From UBA2219 sp964612075 (GTDB lineage Bacteria; Desulfobacterota; Deferrimicrobia; Deferrimicrobiales; Deferrimicrobiaceae): 64,000 nt of DNA. The position numbers and the translations under genes were made by a program. The notes beneath the pieces were generated by a model, which had not been told where the DNA came from, ran no database searches, and worked only from the letters and a program-made list of their open reading frames with translations. Position 1 is the stretch's first letter. Every line of letters begins with the position of its first letter. Below are positions 1 to 10,284 of this stretch, in pieces. The stretch covers positions 1 through 64,000 of the forward strand of contig CAZTFC010000007.1 in NCBI GenBank assembly GCA_964612075.1, written 5' to 3'.

Positions 1-157
1 GGGGTCTCTTCCGGGGTGCACCTGTCTACTTGACGGGGTTCACTCCACAAAGACCTCATTTTTTCAACCTCTCCCCCTGCGTTATCGGCAGGGATTCTTC
101 CTGTTTAGTGAAATGGCCGCCTCCCTCCGGGGCCGCTTCGCGTAGGAGTCGCCATCG
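1..157. other. non-coding stretch upstream of pgeF
   Basis: I see no convincing gene here. A short inverted repeat (CCCTGC at 75-80, GCAGGG at 88-93, 7-nt loop) lies between two pyrimidine-rich stretches. It could be a weak terminator for a gene left of the window, but it has no clean U-run. No good promoter pair was recognised in front of pgeF, so transcription may enter from outside the window. Confidence 0.4.
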
Positions 158-931
158 ATGAGACCGCTGCCGCATTTCCTGCAGTCGCCGCTGCTCCTAT
201 CCGTTCCCGGGGTGTATCACGCGTTCGGCGGCGTGGACCCGGTGGAGGGGCGCGGCCACCGGGAACGGCTTGCGGAGGCGTTCTCGATCTCCCCGGAGGC
301 GGTCGGCGCGTTGAAGCAGGTGCATTCCGCGGACGTCCTCGAGTTCGACTCCCGCGACGCCGACGTTCCCGGCGGCTGGAGGAGGGAGGGGGACGGCCTC
401 TGGACCTCCGTCCCGGGAACGGGCGTCGGCGTCCGCACGGCGGATTGCGTGCCCGTCCTCCTCGCCCACCGGAAGGTCCCCCTGGTCGCCGCGGTCCACG
501 CGGGGTGGCGCGGCCTCGCGTCGGGGATCGTGCGGGAGGCCGTCCGGGTTCTCGCGGGACGGGCGGGAGATGGCGCCGTTACCGGCCTGGTGGCCGCGGC
601 GGGCCCCTGCGCGCGCGCCTGCTGCTACGAGGTGGGGGAGGAAGCGGCAGAGGCGCTGTCCGCCCTTCCGGGGGCGGCCCTTCGGAAAGGAGACAGGCCG
701 GGGAAGTGGTTCGCCGACCTCCAGGAGATCGCCCTGTCCGAGCTCGCCGCGGCCGGGATCTACCCCTCGAGCGCGGAGGGCGTAGGTCCCTGCACGGTCT
801 GCTCAAACCGCTTCCATTCGTATCGCCGCGAAAAATCCTTGACCGGCAGGCAGTTCAGTTTAATCTATATTTACAGGCAGCTCTTTCGACGAAGTCAGCC
901 GCCCGGAACGCCTGACGGAAAAGGGGGTTGA
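158..931 (+). CDS. pgeF: PgeF/YfiH-family peptidoglycan editing factor (laccase-domain purine nucleoside phosphorylase/oxidase)
   Basis: The 257-residue product belongs to the single-domain YfiH/PgeF/LACC1 family. E. coli PgeF prevents misincorporation of wrong residues into peptidoglycan precursors; other members act on purine nucleosides or phenols. The metal-site residues are visible: the KQVHS motif (His56), TADC (Cys97), AVHAGWRG (His114) and the GPC motif near residue 150. The C-terminal CTVCS and FHSYRREK segments are also typical. The ATG at 158 is the first good start and the length is normal for the family. In relatives the gene often follows rluD, which would lie outside this window to the left. 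Family assignment is secure; the physiological substrate is not readable from sequence. Confidence 0.93.
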   Translation: MRPLPHFLQSPLLLSVPGVYHAFGGVDPVEGRGHRERLAEAFSISPEAVGALKQVHSADVLEFDSRDADVPGGWRREGDGLWTSVPGTGVGVRTADCVPVLLAHRKVPLVAAVHAGWRGLASGIVREAVRVLAGRAGDGAVTGLVAAAGPCARACCYEVGEEAAEALSALPGAALRKGDRPGKWFADLQEIALSELAAAGIYPSSAEGVGPCTVCSNRFHSYRREKSLTGRQFSLIYIYRQLFRRSQPPGTPDGKGG

Positions 932-936
932 CCGCC

Positions 937-1914
937 ATGACTTCTCCAAGCACCCGCGAACAGATCGGAAACGATTTCCTCGCCTACCTCGGGAAGCGCG
1001 ATTCCGAGGAGACGCAGGCCAGCCATTTCCTGTCGGTGCTGATGGACAGCTATCCGCTGCTATCGGTTTCCATACTGACCCTCGACAAGGAAAAGGCCCC
1101 GGTGGTTTTCGCGCATCGGGGGCTTTCCGGAAGCTTTATCAAGGACTTCTACGCTAAGGGGACACTGCCGGTCGTCAAGGCGGCGTTTTCGGGGGAGGTC
1201 GTCCTCAAGGGCGGAGACCCCCGCCTTTCGGATCCCGACTGGCGGTTCGGCCACGAATGCAAGGCGTTTTACGCGGCGCCCTGCCGGATCCATGGGAAGA
1301 TCTCGGGAGTCTTCCTGGCGGAATTCCGGGAAGCGGCCCTCGACGATCCCGCCACCCTGGAGGCGTTCGGGGCCTACACCCAGATGGCCGCGATCCTTCT
1401 CGCCATGGGCGGGGAGACGGCCGTCCGCCCCGATACGGATTCCCTCACCGGGCTGGGCACGTTCCGCGCCTTCCATGACGAGATGCACCGGGAGATCCCG
1501 CGGGGGAAGCGGCTCAACCAGCCCGTCTCCCTCATGGTCGTCAAGGTGCGGTGCCTGAGGGAGCTGAACGACATATACGGGCATTTCGTCGCCGACCAGG
1601 CCCTGGTCGACGTTTCGCGCATGGTCGCGAAGCAGTTGCGCGGCACGGATCACGTCTCCCGCTCCGGCTCGTCGTTTTACGTCGTGATGCCCGGGACCCC
1701 CAAGGAAAAGGCGGCGGCGGTCGCCGAGAGGATCGTCGCGGCGATGAACGCCGAGCCGCCCGGGAAGAAGGACGTCACCCTCAAGGTCGCGATCGGGCTG
1801 GGGGCCTTCCCGAAGGACGGGGAAACGGAACGGGTGCTCATCCCGCACGTGGAGGCCATGGTCCACGAGTCCGTCCGCAAGGGGGGGAACGCCTACACGG
1901 TTTTCGGGGATTGA
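937..1914 (+). CDS. GAF-like plus degenerate GGDEF domain protein
   Basis: The 325-residue protein has an N-terminal GAF-like sensor region (about 25-150) and a C-terminal GGDEF fold (about 165-322), beginning with the usual DSLTGL motif (168-173). The signature loop reads SGSSF at 243-247 instead of GGDEF, so the metal-binding Asp and catalytic Glu are replaced by Ser. A diguanylate cyclase with this loop should be inactive; a role in binding nucleotide or partner proteins is more likely. ATG 937 is chosen over the TTG at 928, which overlaps the pgeF stop, because a GGGGG ribosome site at 923-927 sits 9 nt ahead of it. No membrane segment is apparent. What it senses is unknown. Confidence 0.85.
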   Translation: MTSPSTREQIGNDFLAYLGKRDSEETQASHFLSVLMDSYPLLSVSILTLDKEKAPVVFAHRGLSGSFIKDFYAKGTLPVVKAAFSGEVVLKGGDPRLSDPDWRFGHECKAFYAAPCRIHGKISGVFLAEFREAALDDPATLEAFGAYTQMAAILLAMGGETAVRPDTDSLTGLGTFRAFHDEMHREIPRGKRLNQPVSLMVVKVRCLRELNDIYGHFVADQALVDVSRMVAKQLRGTDHVSRSGSSFYVVMPGTPKEKAAAVAERIVAAMNAEPPGKKDVTLKVAIGLGAFPKDGETERVLIPHVEAMVHESVRKGGNAYTVFGD

Positions 1915-2084
1915 CGCGGGGGCACGCGTTAGGGTAGTCTTAAGGCTCCCGGATGAGATCAGCGCACAATCATTGATAAACCACGGGTTTTTGGAGTGCC
2001 TTCCGGAAGATTCCCCGTCCCGCTAGACGAGAGCGGTTTCGTCCACGGTAAACCCAATACCCCTTTTCCCGACGGAGACAGTGC

Positions 2085-3332
2085 ATGAACCTGAAAGAGC
2101 TGAAAGGCATGCGGATCGGCGAACTGACCGAGATCGCGAAGAAGATGAACGTCGACGGGGCGGCCGGCCTCAAGAAGCAGGAGCTCATCTTCGCCATCCT
2201 TCAGTCCCAGACCGACCAGGAGGTGATCGTCTCGGGGGAGGGGACCCTCGAGGCGCTGCCCGACGGATACGGCTTCCTGCGCGCCCCCGACTCGAACTAC
2301 CTGCCCGGCCCCGACGACATCTACGTCTCCCCGTCCCAGATCCGGCGGTTCGGCCTGCGCACGGGCGACACCATCAGCGGCCAGATCCGGGCGCCCAAGG
2401 GCGACGAGCGCTACTTCGCCCTCCTCAAGGTCGAGAAGATCAATTTCGAGGATCCCGAGCTCAGCAAAGACAAGATCCTCTTCGACAACCTGACGCCGCT
2501 CTACCCGCAGGAAAAGTTCAAGATGGAGCACGTCCAGGACAACTATTCCACGCGGATCATCGACCTGATCGCCCCGATCGGGAAGGGGCAGCGGGCGCTG
2601 ATCACCTCCCCGCCGCGCGCGGGGAAGACGATCATCCTCCAGAACATCGCCAACGCCCTGTCGAAGAACCACCCCGAGGTCGTCCTCATCGTCCTGCTCA
2701 TCGACGAGCGGCCCGAGGAGGTCACCGACATGCAGCGCAGCGTCAAGGGGGAGGTCATCTCCTCGACGTTCGACGAGCCGGCGCAGCGCCACGTCCAGGT
2801 GGCCGAGATGGTCCTCGAGAAGGCGAAGCGGCTGGTGGAGCACAAGAAGGACGTGGTCATCCTCCTCGACAGCATCACCCGGCTGGCGCGCGCCTACAAC
2901 GCCGTCGTCCCCCCGTCCGGTAAGGTGCTCTCCGGCGGCGTCGACGCGAACGCCCTCCAGAAGCCGAAGCGGTTCTTCGGGGCCGCGCGGAACATCGAGG
3001 AAGGGGGCTCCCTCACGATCATCGCGACCGCCCTCATCGAGACGGGCAGCCGGATGGACGAGGTGATCTTCGAGGAGTTCAAGGGCACGGGCAACAACGA
3101 GCTCGTCCTCGACCGGAAGATCGCCGAGAAGAGGATCTTCCCCGCGATCGACATCAACAAGTCCGGAACCCGCAAGGAGGAGCTGCTCCTCGAGAAGAAC
3201 ATCCTGCAGCGCGTCTGGATCCTGCGGAAGTTCCTCTCCCCGCTTTCCCCCGCGGAAAGCATGGAGTTCCTCCTGGACAAGATCTCCAAGACCAAGAACA
3301 ACAAGGAATTCATCGAATCGATGAACGCCTGA
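2085..3332 (+). CDS. rho: transcription termination factor Rho
   Basis: Rho is a hexameric RNA-dependent ATPase that ends transcription of untranslated RNA. The 415-residue product has the N-terminal helical domain (1-45), the OSB-fold RNA-binding domain (about 48-120) and the RecA-like motor. In the motor I see the P-loop SPPRAGKT (175-182), the Walker B strand VILLDSITR (258-266), the Q-loop LSGGVDA (282-288) and the R-loop GTGNNEL (334-340). Length matches E. coli Rho (419) with no insertion. ATG 2085 has a GGAG site about 8 nt upstream. The 170-nt leader (1915-2084) contains no gene; rho leaders are often autoregulated, but I see no specific signal. It heads the rpmE-thyX-prfA-murA-his run. 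Confidence 0.98.
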   Translation: MNLKELKGMRIGELTEIAKKMNVDGAAGLKKQELIFAILQSQTDQEVIVSGEGTLEALPDGYGFLRAPDSNYLPGPDDIYVSPSQIRRFGLRTGDTISGQIRAPKGDERYFALLKVEKINFEDPELSKDKILFDNLTPLYPQEKFKMEHVQDNYSTRIIDLIAPIGKGQRALITSPPRAGKTIILQNIANALSKNHPEVVLIVLLIDERPEEVTDMQRSVKGEVISSTFDEPAQRHVQVAEMVLEKAKRLVEHKKDVVILLDSITRLARAYNAVVPPSGKVLSGGVDANALQKPKRFFGAARNIEEGGSLTIIATALIETGSRMDEVIFEEFKGTGNNELVLDRKIAEKRIFPAIDINKSGTRKEELLLEKNILQRVWILRKFLSPLSPAESMEFLLDKISKTKNNKEFIESMNA

Positions 3333-3364
3333 AAGAAAGGCGAAGGAAAGGAAGCGCAAGCCCG

Positions 3365-3565
3365 ATGAAAGAGAACATCCATCCGAAGTACGTCAAGGCC
3401 ACCGTGAAGTGCGCCTGCGGGAACACCTTCGAGTCCATTTCGGCCACGGACGAGATCAAGGTCGCGATCTGCTCGAACTGCCACCCGTTCTTCACCGGCA
3501 AGCAGAAGCTGATCGACACCGCCGGCCGGATCGAGAAGTTCCAGAAGAAGTACAAGAAGGGGTGA
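3365..3565 (+). CDS. rpmE: 50S ribosomal protein L31 (zinc-binding form)
   Basis: This 66-residue basic protein is ribosomal protein L31 of the large subunit. It keeps the four zinc ligands of the C+ form: Cys16, Cys18, Cys36 and Cys39. It starts with the typical MKENIHP and ends in a basic KKYKKG tail. It follows rho by 32 nt, an association found in many proteobacteria. Its last bases overlap the thyX start (GTGA), implying translational coupling. Zinc-containing L31 can serve as a zinc store and be replaced by a C- paralogue under zinc starvation; no paralogue lies in this window. Confidence 0.98.
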   Translation: MKENIHPKYVKATVKCACGNTFESISATDEIKVAICSNCHPFFTGKQKLIDTAGRIEKFQKKYKKG

Positions 3566-4263
3566 AGGTCCTCCTCCTCCAATGCACCCCCGATCCCGAG
3601 CGGATGGTCGCCCTGGCGGCCCGCCTGTGCTACTCCCCATCGGGGATCGGTGAACTGCGGGAGGACGTGTCCCGGAAGGACGTCCGCGACCTGGTGCGCA
3701 AGGTCCTGTCGATGGGGCACACCTCGACGCTGGAGCACGTCACGTTCACCTTCGGCGTCGAGGGCATATCGCGCGCCGCGTCGCACCAGCTCGTCCGGCA
3801 CCGGATCGCCTCCTATTCCCAGCAGAGCCAGAGGTACGTCACCGCGGATTTCGGCTACGTGACGCCGAAGACCGTCGGGAGCGACCCGGCGCTGCGCAAG
3901 GATTACGAGCGGCACATGGCCGCCTCCTCCCGCCTCTACGGGAAGCTGGGGAAGGCCGGAATACCCGCGGAGGACGCGCGCTTCGTCCTGCCCAACGCGA
4001 CGGAGACGAAGATCCTCGTCACGATGAACGCCCGGGAGCTCCACCACTTCTTTTCCTTAAGAACGTGCCGGCGGGCGCAGTGGGAGATCCGGGAGATGGC
4101 GCTCCGGATGCTTTCGATCGCCCGGGAACAGGCGCCGCTCCTGTTCGAGACGGCCGGCCCCGGATGCGTCCGGGGAAAGTGCTCGGAAGGCAGGCTGGCC
4201 TGCGGGCAGGCCGCGAAGGTCCGGCTCGAGATCGCGGCCCTGGGGAAAGGCAGGGACGGATGA
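3562..4263 (+). CDS. thyX: flavin-dependent thymidylate synthase ThyX
   Basis: ThyX makes dTMP from dUMP using methylene-tetrahydrofolate, FAD and NADPH, and replaces the unrelated ThyA. The 233-residue product carries the ThyX signature RHRIASYSQQSQRY (79-92), including the RHR and the downstream Ser-Arg that hold FAD and dUMP. GTG 3562 is chosen because it overlaps the rpmE stop by 4 nt and yields a protein of family length (220-250). The stop overlaps the next start (ATGA at 4260-4263). Sitting inside a ribosomal and cell-wall operon ties dTMP supply to growth-related transcription. No thyA is present here. Confidence is high. Confidence 0.96.
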   Translation: MKVLLLQCTPDPERMVALAARLCYSPSGIGELREDVSRKDVRDLVRKVLSMGHTSTLEHVTFTFGVEGISRAASHQLVRHRIASYSQQSQRYVTADFGYVTPKTVGSDPALRKDYERHMAASSRLYGKLGKAGIPAEDARFVLPNATETKILVTMNARELHHFFSLRTCRRAQWEIREMALRMLSIAREQAPLLFETAGPGCVRGKCSEGRLACGQAAKVRLEIAALGKGRDG

Positions 4264-5187
4264 CATCCGCGGAGCCGAAAGAGCTGGTGCTGGGCGGCCA
4301 GGCGGTCATCGAGGGGGTGATGATGAAGGGCCCCGAGGCGTTTGCCGTCGCGGTCCGGAAAGCCAGCGGCGAGATCCTGGTGCGGGACTTCCCCCTGACG
4401 GAGTCCCCCGCCCGGAAGCGTTTCGCGAAGGTTCCGCTGGTGCGCGGCGTATGGACGATGGCGGCGATGCTCGTCATCGGGTACAAGGCGCTGCAGTTCT
4501 CGGCGGACGAGGCGGTGGCGGACGCGGAGGGAACGGCGTCCCCCGCCGCGCCGAAGGAAGGCGGCGGGCTCGAGATGGCCGGGGCGATGGCGCTGGCGCT
4601 GGTCCTGGCCGTCGGCCTGTTCTTCCTGCTGCCCCTGTACGCGACCCACCTGATCTCCGGCCTGGTCTCCGGCCTGGACGGCTCCCTCGCGTTCAACCTC
4701 GTCGACGGCGCCATCCGGGTGCTGGTCTTCGTCCTCTACATCGCGGGCATTTCGATGATGAAGGACATCCGCAGGATCTTCGAGTACCACGGGGCCGAGC
4801 ACAAGGTGATCCACGCCTACGAGGGGAAGGCGGAGCTTTCGCCCGAATCGGTGCGGCCGTACTCGCGTCTGCACCCGCGTTGCGGGACCAGCTTCCTGCT
4901 CTTCGTCATGGTCATCAGCATCCTGGTCTTCTCCCTCATCCCGAGGGACAGCTCGCTCCTCGCGAAGGCGCTCCTGCGGCTTCCGCTGATCCCGGCGATC
5001 GCGGGGATCTCCTACGAGGTGCTGCGGCTGTCGGCCCGCAAGGCCGATTCCCCCCTGTTCCGGGCGGTCGTGGCGCCGGGGCTGTGGTTCCAGCGCCTGA
5101 CCACCCGCGAGCCCGACCTGGGCCAGATCGAGGTGGCGATCGCCTCGTTCCGGCGCGTCTCGGGGGAGAGGACGGCGGAGGCGGGCC

Positions 5188-5198
<11 letters not shown>
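4260..5198 (+). CDS. DUF1385 (YqhQ-like) membrane protein
   Basis: The 312-residue product matches the DUF1385/YqhQ family, whose biochemical role is unsettled. The N-terminal block GGQAVIEGVMMKGP (12-25) and the central EYHGAEHKVIHAYEG are the family's most conserved motifs, followed by RLHPRCGTS. At least four hydrophobic segments are apparent, at about residues 100-125, 145-168, 215-235 and 240-262, so it is an inner-membrane protein. It overlaps thyX by 4 nt and prfA by 11 nt. The DUF1385-prfA-prmC order recurs in many bacteria, suggesting co-expression with translation termination factors, but that does not establish function. Confidence 0.9.
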
Positions 5199-6249
<1,051 letters not shown>

Positions 6250-6250
6250 C

Positions 6251-7108
6251 GTGCTGCTCTCCCGGCTCCTCGCGCATTGCCGCCGGGAGTTGGCCCGCGT
6301 CCCCGACGCGGCCCCTTCCGAGGCCGAGATCCTCGTTTCCCGCGTCACGGGGATCCCCCGCGGGCGGCTGTTCCTCCGCGGGGGCGAGGAGACGGGCGAC
6401 GCGGCGGAGCGTCTGGGGCCCCTCCTCGCGCGCAGGGCGGCCGGCGAGCCGCTCCAGTACGTCCTGGGGGGATGGGACTTCTTCGGCAGGGAGTTCCTCC
6501 TGACCCCCGACACCCTGATCCCCCGGCCGGAGACGGAAGGGCTCGCGGAGCGCGCGGTGGAGGTCCTGCGGCGCAAGGGGCCGGACTTTTCGCTTGCGCT
6601 GGACGTCGGCACGGGGAGCGGCGCGATCGCCGTGACGCTGGCCGCCGAGGTCCCGGGCGCCCGGGTCGTGGCCACCGACGTCTCGCCGGGGGCCCTGCGG
6701 GCCGCCCGCGGGAACGCGGAGCGCCTCGGGGTGGCCTCCCGCGTCGATTTCGTCCTCTGCGACGCATATTCCGCCTTGAAATGCGGGGGTCGTTTTGATG
6801 TAGTGGTTTCGAATCCTCCGTACGTCGCCGACGGGGAATGGCCCTGCCTGCCCCCGGCGGTCAGGGACTTCGAGCCGCCCGGGGCGCTGCTGGGCGGGCC
6901 CGACGGGCTGTCCGTCCTCCGGCGCCTGGCGGCCGGCGCGGACGGCCTCCTCGCCCCCGGGGGCGAGCTCTGGTGCGAGATCGGGGCTTCCCAGGGGACG
7001 GCGCCGGGCTCCATGCCCTGCGGATCCCTGCGGTTCCTGGGGGTTTTCCGGGACCTCGCGGGGCGCGACCGCTACGCCGGCTGGGCGAAACCGGGACAGG
7101 AGCGCTAG
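6251..7108 (+). CDS. prmC: release factor glutamine methyltransferase PrmC
   Basis: PrmC uses S-adenosylmethionine to N5-methylate the Gln of the GGQ motif of release factors. The 285-residue product has the helical N-terminal recognition domain, the SAM-binding loop DVGTGSGAIA (118-127), the acidic ATDVS strand and the substrate-binding NPPY (188-191). The PRPETE motif (91-96) is typical of the subfamily. It begins at GTG 6251, one nucleotide after the prfA stop. The C-terminus after EIGASQG is somewhat divergent but full length; I see no frameshift. Assignment is firm from motif and neighbour. Confidence 0.96.
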   Translation: MLLSRLLAHCRRELARVPDAAPSEAEILVSRVTGIPRGRLFLRGGEETGDAAERLGPLLARRAAGEPLQYVLGGWDFFGREFLLTPDTLIPRPETEGLAERAVEVLRRKGPDFSLALDVGTGSGAIAVTLAAEVPGARVVATDVSPGALRAARGNAERLGVASRVDFVLCDAYSALKCGGRFDVVVSNPPYVADGEWPCLPPAVRDFEPPGALLGGPDGLSVLRRLAAGADGLLAPGGELWCEIGASQGTAPGSMPCGSLRFLGVFRDLAGRDRYAGWAKPGQER

Positions 7109-7117
7109 AAAAAAGGA

Positions 7118-8386
7118 TTGGACATCTTCGTCATCAAGGGCGGCGTCCCCCTTTCGGGGTCGTGCCGCGCGTCGGGGGCCAAGAACGCCGTCCTGCCGGA
7201 AATGGCCGCCGCGCTGCTGGCCGACGGGCCGGTCGAGATCGTCGGGGTCCCGTCCCTGCGGGACATCTCCACGTTCGGGAAGCTCCTCGGAATCCTCGGT
7301 GCCGAGGTGACGCGCGGCCCCGACGCGGCGGGGCGCGAGGCGCTGCGGATCGTCCCCGGCCCGGCCTCGACGGCCGAGGCGCCGTACGACCTCGTCAAGA
7401 CGATGCGCGCCTCCGTGCTCGTCCTCGGGCCGCTGCTGGCGCGGTACGGCCGGGCGAGGATCTCCCTGCCGGGGGGGTGCGCCATCGGCGCGCGCCCCAT
7501 CGACCAGCACCTGAAAGGGCTGGAGTTCCTGGGCGCGAAGACAAAGCTGGCCGAGGGCTACATCGAGGCGACGGCGGACCGTCTTACGGGCGCCCCCGTC
7601 CGGTTCGACATGAAGACCGTCACGGGGACGGAGAACCTGATGATGGCGGCGACCCTCGCGGAAGGGACGACCGTCCTTTCCAACGCGGCCCACGAGCCCG
7701 AGGTGTGCGACCTCGCCCGCCTCCTGCGCGGCATGGGGGCCGACATCGAGGGGGACGGCACGGACGAGATCGTCGTGCGCGGCGTGCGCTCCCTGCGGGG
7801 GGGGCGGCACGAGGTGATGGCGGACCGCATCGAGGCGGCGACGCTGCTCGTCGCGGGCGCCATCACGGGCGGCGACGTGACCGTCGAGGGGGCGGACCCC
7901 TCCCGGATGGGCGCGGTCCTGGACAAGCTTCGGGAAAGCGGCGCCGAGGTCGCCGAGGCTCCGGGCGGCGTGCGGGTCACGAGGAGCGGCCCGATCCGGT
8001 CGGTGAACGTGAAGACCGCCCCGTACCCGGGGTTCCCGACGGACATGCAGGCGCAGTTCATGGCGTACATGTGCCTGGGCGACGGCTTCAGCATCATCTC
8101 GGAGACGATCTTCGAGAACCGCTTCATGCACGTGGCGGAGCTGCGACGCATGGGCGCCCAGATCGACGTGTCGGGGAACACCGCCGCCGTGAAGGGCGTG
8201 CCGAAGCTTTCGGGCGCGCCGCTGATGGCCACGGACCTGCGCGCCTCCGCGTCCCTCGTGCTGGCGGGGCTGGCCGCGTCCGGGACCACGGAAGTGCTGA
8301 GGATCTATCATCTCGATCGCGGGTACGACACGCTGGAGAGCAAGCTGCGGTCCCTGGGCGCCGATATCTCGCGGGTCAGGGAATAG
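7118..8386 (+). CDS. murA: UDP-N-acetylglucosamine 1-carboxyvinyltransferase MurA
   Basis: MurA transfers enolpyruvate from PEP to UDP-GlcNAc, the first committed step of peptidoglycan synthesis, in the cytoplasm. The 422-residue product has the N-terminal SGAKNAVLP (19-27, Lys22) and the active loop LPGGCAIGARP (117-127) with Cys121, the residue alkylated by fosfomycin. Two inside-out alpha/beta domains are consistent with the length (E. coli 419). The start is TTG 7118 with an AAAAAAGGA-type site just upstream; no better ATG exists. It lies away from the dcw cluster and next to hisD, an order I recall from Geobacter relatives. Confidence 0.98.
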   Translation: MDIFVIKGGVPLSGSCRASGAKNAVLPEMAAALLADGPVEIVGVPSLRDISTFGKLLGILGAEVTRGPDAAGREALRIVPGPASTAEAPYDLVKTMRASVLVLGPLLARYGRARISLPGGCAIGARPIDQHLKGLEFLGAKTKLAEGYIEATADRLTGAPVRFDMKTVTGTENLMMAATLAEGTTVLSNAAHEPEVCDLARLLRGMGADIEGDGTDEIVVRGVRSLRGGRHEVMADRIEAATLLVAGAITGGDVTVEGADPSRMGAVLDKLRESGAEVAEAPGGVRVTRSGPIRSVNVKTAPYPGFPTDMQAQFMAYMCLGDGFSIISETIFENRFMHVAELRRMGAQIDVSGNTAAVKGVPKLSGAPLMATDLRASASLVLAGLAASGTTEVLRIYHLDRGYDTLESKLRSLGADISRVRE

Positions 8387-8398
8387 GAGGGGATCAGG

Positions 8399-9697
8399 AT
8401 GCGTTGGGTGAGGTCGGGGACGGCGGGTTTCCGCGAGGCCCTGTCGCGGGCGTCGCTTCGGGGCGCGACGGAAGGGGCGAAGGTCTCCTCCGTGGTGTCG
8501 GAGATCATCGCCCGCATCCGCAAGGGAGGGGACGCGGCGCTGGCCGATTACACCCGGAAGTTCGACCGGTTCGACCCCGCCGGGAAAGGGTTCGCCGTTC
8601 CCCGGAAGGAGATCGACGCGGCGTGGGGGCGCGTCCCGCGGGCATTGAAAAAATCGCTCGAGCTGGCGGCGGAGCGGATCTCCGACTTCCACGGCCGGCA
8701 GCTCGAGAAGGGGTACGGGATCTCCATGCCCGGCGCGACGATCGGGCAGCGGGTCCACCCGGTCGCCCGCGCGGGTATCTACGTGCCGGGCGGCAAGGCC
8801 GCGTACCCTTCCACCCTGCTGATGAACGCCATCCCGGCACGCGTGGCTGGCGTCCCCGAGGTGGCGGCCGCGTGCGCCGCCCCGGGGGGGAAGGTCCCCG
8901 ACGTCGTGCTGGCGGCGGCCCGGATCGCCGGCGTTTCCGCGGTATACCGGATCGGCGGCGCCCAGGCGATCGCGGCGCTGGCGTACGGCACCCGGTCCGT
9001 CCCCGCCGTCGACGTGATCGCGGGGCCCGGCAACGCCTACGTCACGGAGGCGAAGCGGCAGGTTTTCGGGATCGTGGGGATCGACATGCTCGCCGGCCCC
9101 AGCGAGCTGGTCGTGCTGGCCGACGGGCACGCGAACGCTTCTTTCGTCGCGGCGGACCTGCTGTCCCAGGCGGAGCACGACGAGGACGCCTACGTCGCGC
9201 TGGTGACCGATTCGGAGTCGCTCCCCCGGAAGGTGGAGCGCGAGATCTCCCGGCAGTCCCGTTCCCTCTCCCGCAGGGAGATCCTGGCGGCGTCGCTTCC
9301 CCGGGGCGACGGCTTCATCGTCCGGACGCTGCGCGAGGGGGTCGACGTCGTCAACCGCCTGGCGCCGGAGCACCTGGTCGTGGCGACCCGCGATCCATGG
9401 AAGGCCTTCGAGGGGATCCGCAACGCCGGGACCGCGTTCCTGGGGCCGTACAGCCCGGTGGCGGTGGGCGACTACATCGCGGGGATCAACCACACCCTGC
9501 CCACGGGAGGGGCCGCCCGTTTCGCCTCCCCCCTGGGAGTTGCCGATTTCCTCAAGAAAACCAACGTGGTATCATATGAAATTTCCGCCCTCCGGTCCGA
9601 CGGCCCCCATGTGGTCCGGCTGGCCCGGAAGGAAGGGCTCGACGCCCACGCGGAAGCGGTCCGGCTGCGCGTCGAGGGGAGAGGGAAACGGGAATGA
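8399..9697 (+). CDS. hisD: histidinol dehydrogenase
   Basis: HisD performs the last two steps of histidine synthesis, oxidising L-histidinol to L-histidine with two NAD+ and a zinc ion. The 432-residue product shows the family blocks VPGGKAAYPSTLLMNAIPA, GPGNAYVTEAKR, GPSELVVLAD and the zinc-linked QAEHDEDA. Its C-terminal half carries NRLAPEHL and the GPYSPVAVGDY segment. An AGGAGGGG site precedes ATG 8399. The stop overlaps hisB by 4 nt (ATGA at 9694). It opens the his block of this operon; hisG and hisC, often neighbours, are absent here. Confidence 0.98.
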   Translation: MRWVRSGTAGFREALSRASLRGATEGAKVSSVVSEIIARIRKGGDAALADYTRKFDRFDPAGKGFAVPRKEIDAAWGRVPRALKKSLELAAERISDFHGRQLEKGYGISMPGATIGQRVHPVARAGIYVPGGKAAYPSTLLMNAIPARVAGVPEVAAACAAPGGKVPDVVLAAARIAGVSAVYRIGGAQAIAALAYGTRSVPAVDVIAGPGNAYVTEAKRQVFGIVGIDMLAGPSELVVLADGHANASFVAADLLSQAEHDEDAYVALVTDSESLPRKVEREISRQSRSLSRREILAASLPRGDGFIVRTLREGVDVVNRLAPEHLVVATRDPWKAFEGIRNAGTAFLGPYSPVAVGDYIAGINHTLPTGGAARFASPLGVADFLKKTNVVSYEISALRSDGPHVVRLARKEGLDAHAEAVRLRVEGRGKRE

Positions 9698-10284
9698 CCA
9701 GGGAAAGCTCCGTGGAGCGGACGACGAAGGAAACCGGCATCAAGCTCTCGCTGCGGCTCGAAGGGGAAGGGTCGTCGAAGATCGATACGGGCGTCCCGTT
9801 CTTCGACCACATGCTCACCCTCTTCTCGCGCCATGGCTTCTTCGACCTGACGGTTCTCGCGAAGGGCGACGTCGAGGTCGATTTCCACCACACGGTGGAG
9901 GACGTCGGGATCTGCCTCGGGGAGGCCTTCCGGCGGGCCCTGGGCGACATGAAGGGGATCGCGCGGTACGGCCACGGGGTCGTGCCGATGATCGAGGCGC
10001 TGGCCGCGGTGACGGTCGACATCTCCGCCCGGCCGCACCTGGTCTACCGCTGCCCGCTTACGAGCGAGAAGGTGGGGAACTTCGACGTGGAGCTCGTGGA
10101 GGAGTTCTTCCGCGCGTTCGCGCAGTCGTCGGGGGTCTGCGTGCACGTCAACGTGGAGTACGGCTCCAACGCGCACCACACCGTGGAGGCCGTTTTCAAG
10201 GCGTTCGGGCGCGCCATGTGCGAGGGGGTGCGGGTCGACCCTCGCGTCAAGGGGCTTCACACTTCCAAGGAAGTCATGGGGTGA
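9694..10284 (+). CDS. hisB: imidazoleglycerol-phosphate dehydratase
   Basis: This enzyme dehydrates imidazoleglycerol phosphate to imidazoleacetol phosphate using two manganese ions. The 196-residue, monofunctional protein (no histidinol-phosphatase domain as in E. coli) contains the repeated metal-binding motifs FFDHMLTLFSRHG, DFHHTVEDVGICLGEAF and SNAHHTVEAVFKAFGRA. It overlaps hisD by ATGA and hisH by GTGA, consistent with a tightly coupled polycistronic message. Length is typical for the short bacterial form (190-200). Confidence 0.98.
   Translation: MTRESSVERTTKETGIKLSLRLEGEGSSKIDTGVPFFDHMLTLFSRHGFFDLTVLAKGDVEVDFHHTVEDVGICLGEAFRRALGDMKGIARYGHGVVPMIEALAAVTVDISARPHLVYRCPLTSEKVGNFDVELVEEFFRAFAQSSGVCVHVNVEYGSNAHHTVEAVFKAFGRAMCEGVRVDPRVKGLHTSKEVMG

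Noticed and set aside
1915..2084. Possible riboswitch or terminator in the rho leader
   Set aside because: Only a 5-bp AAACC/GGTTT hairpin is visible near 1980-1998, too weak to call.
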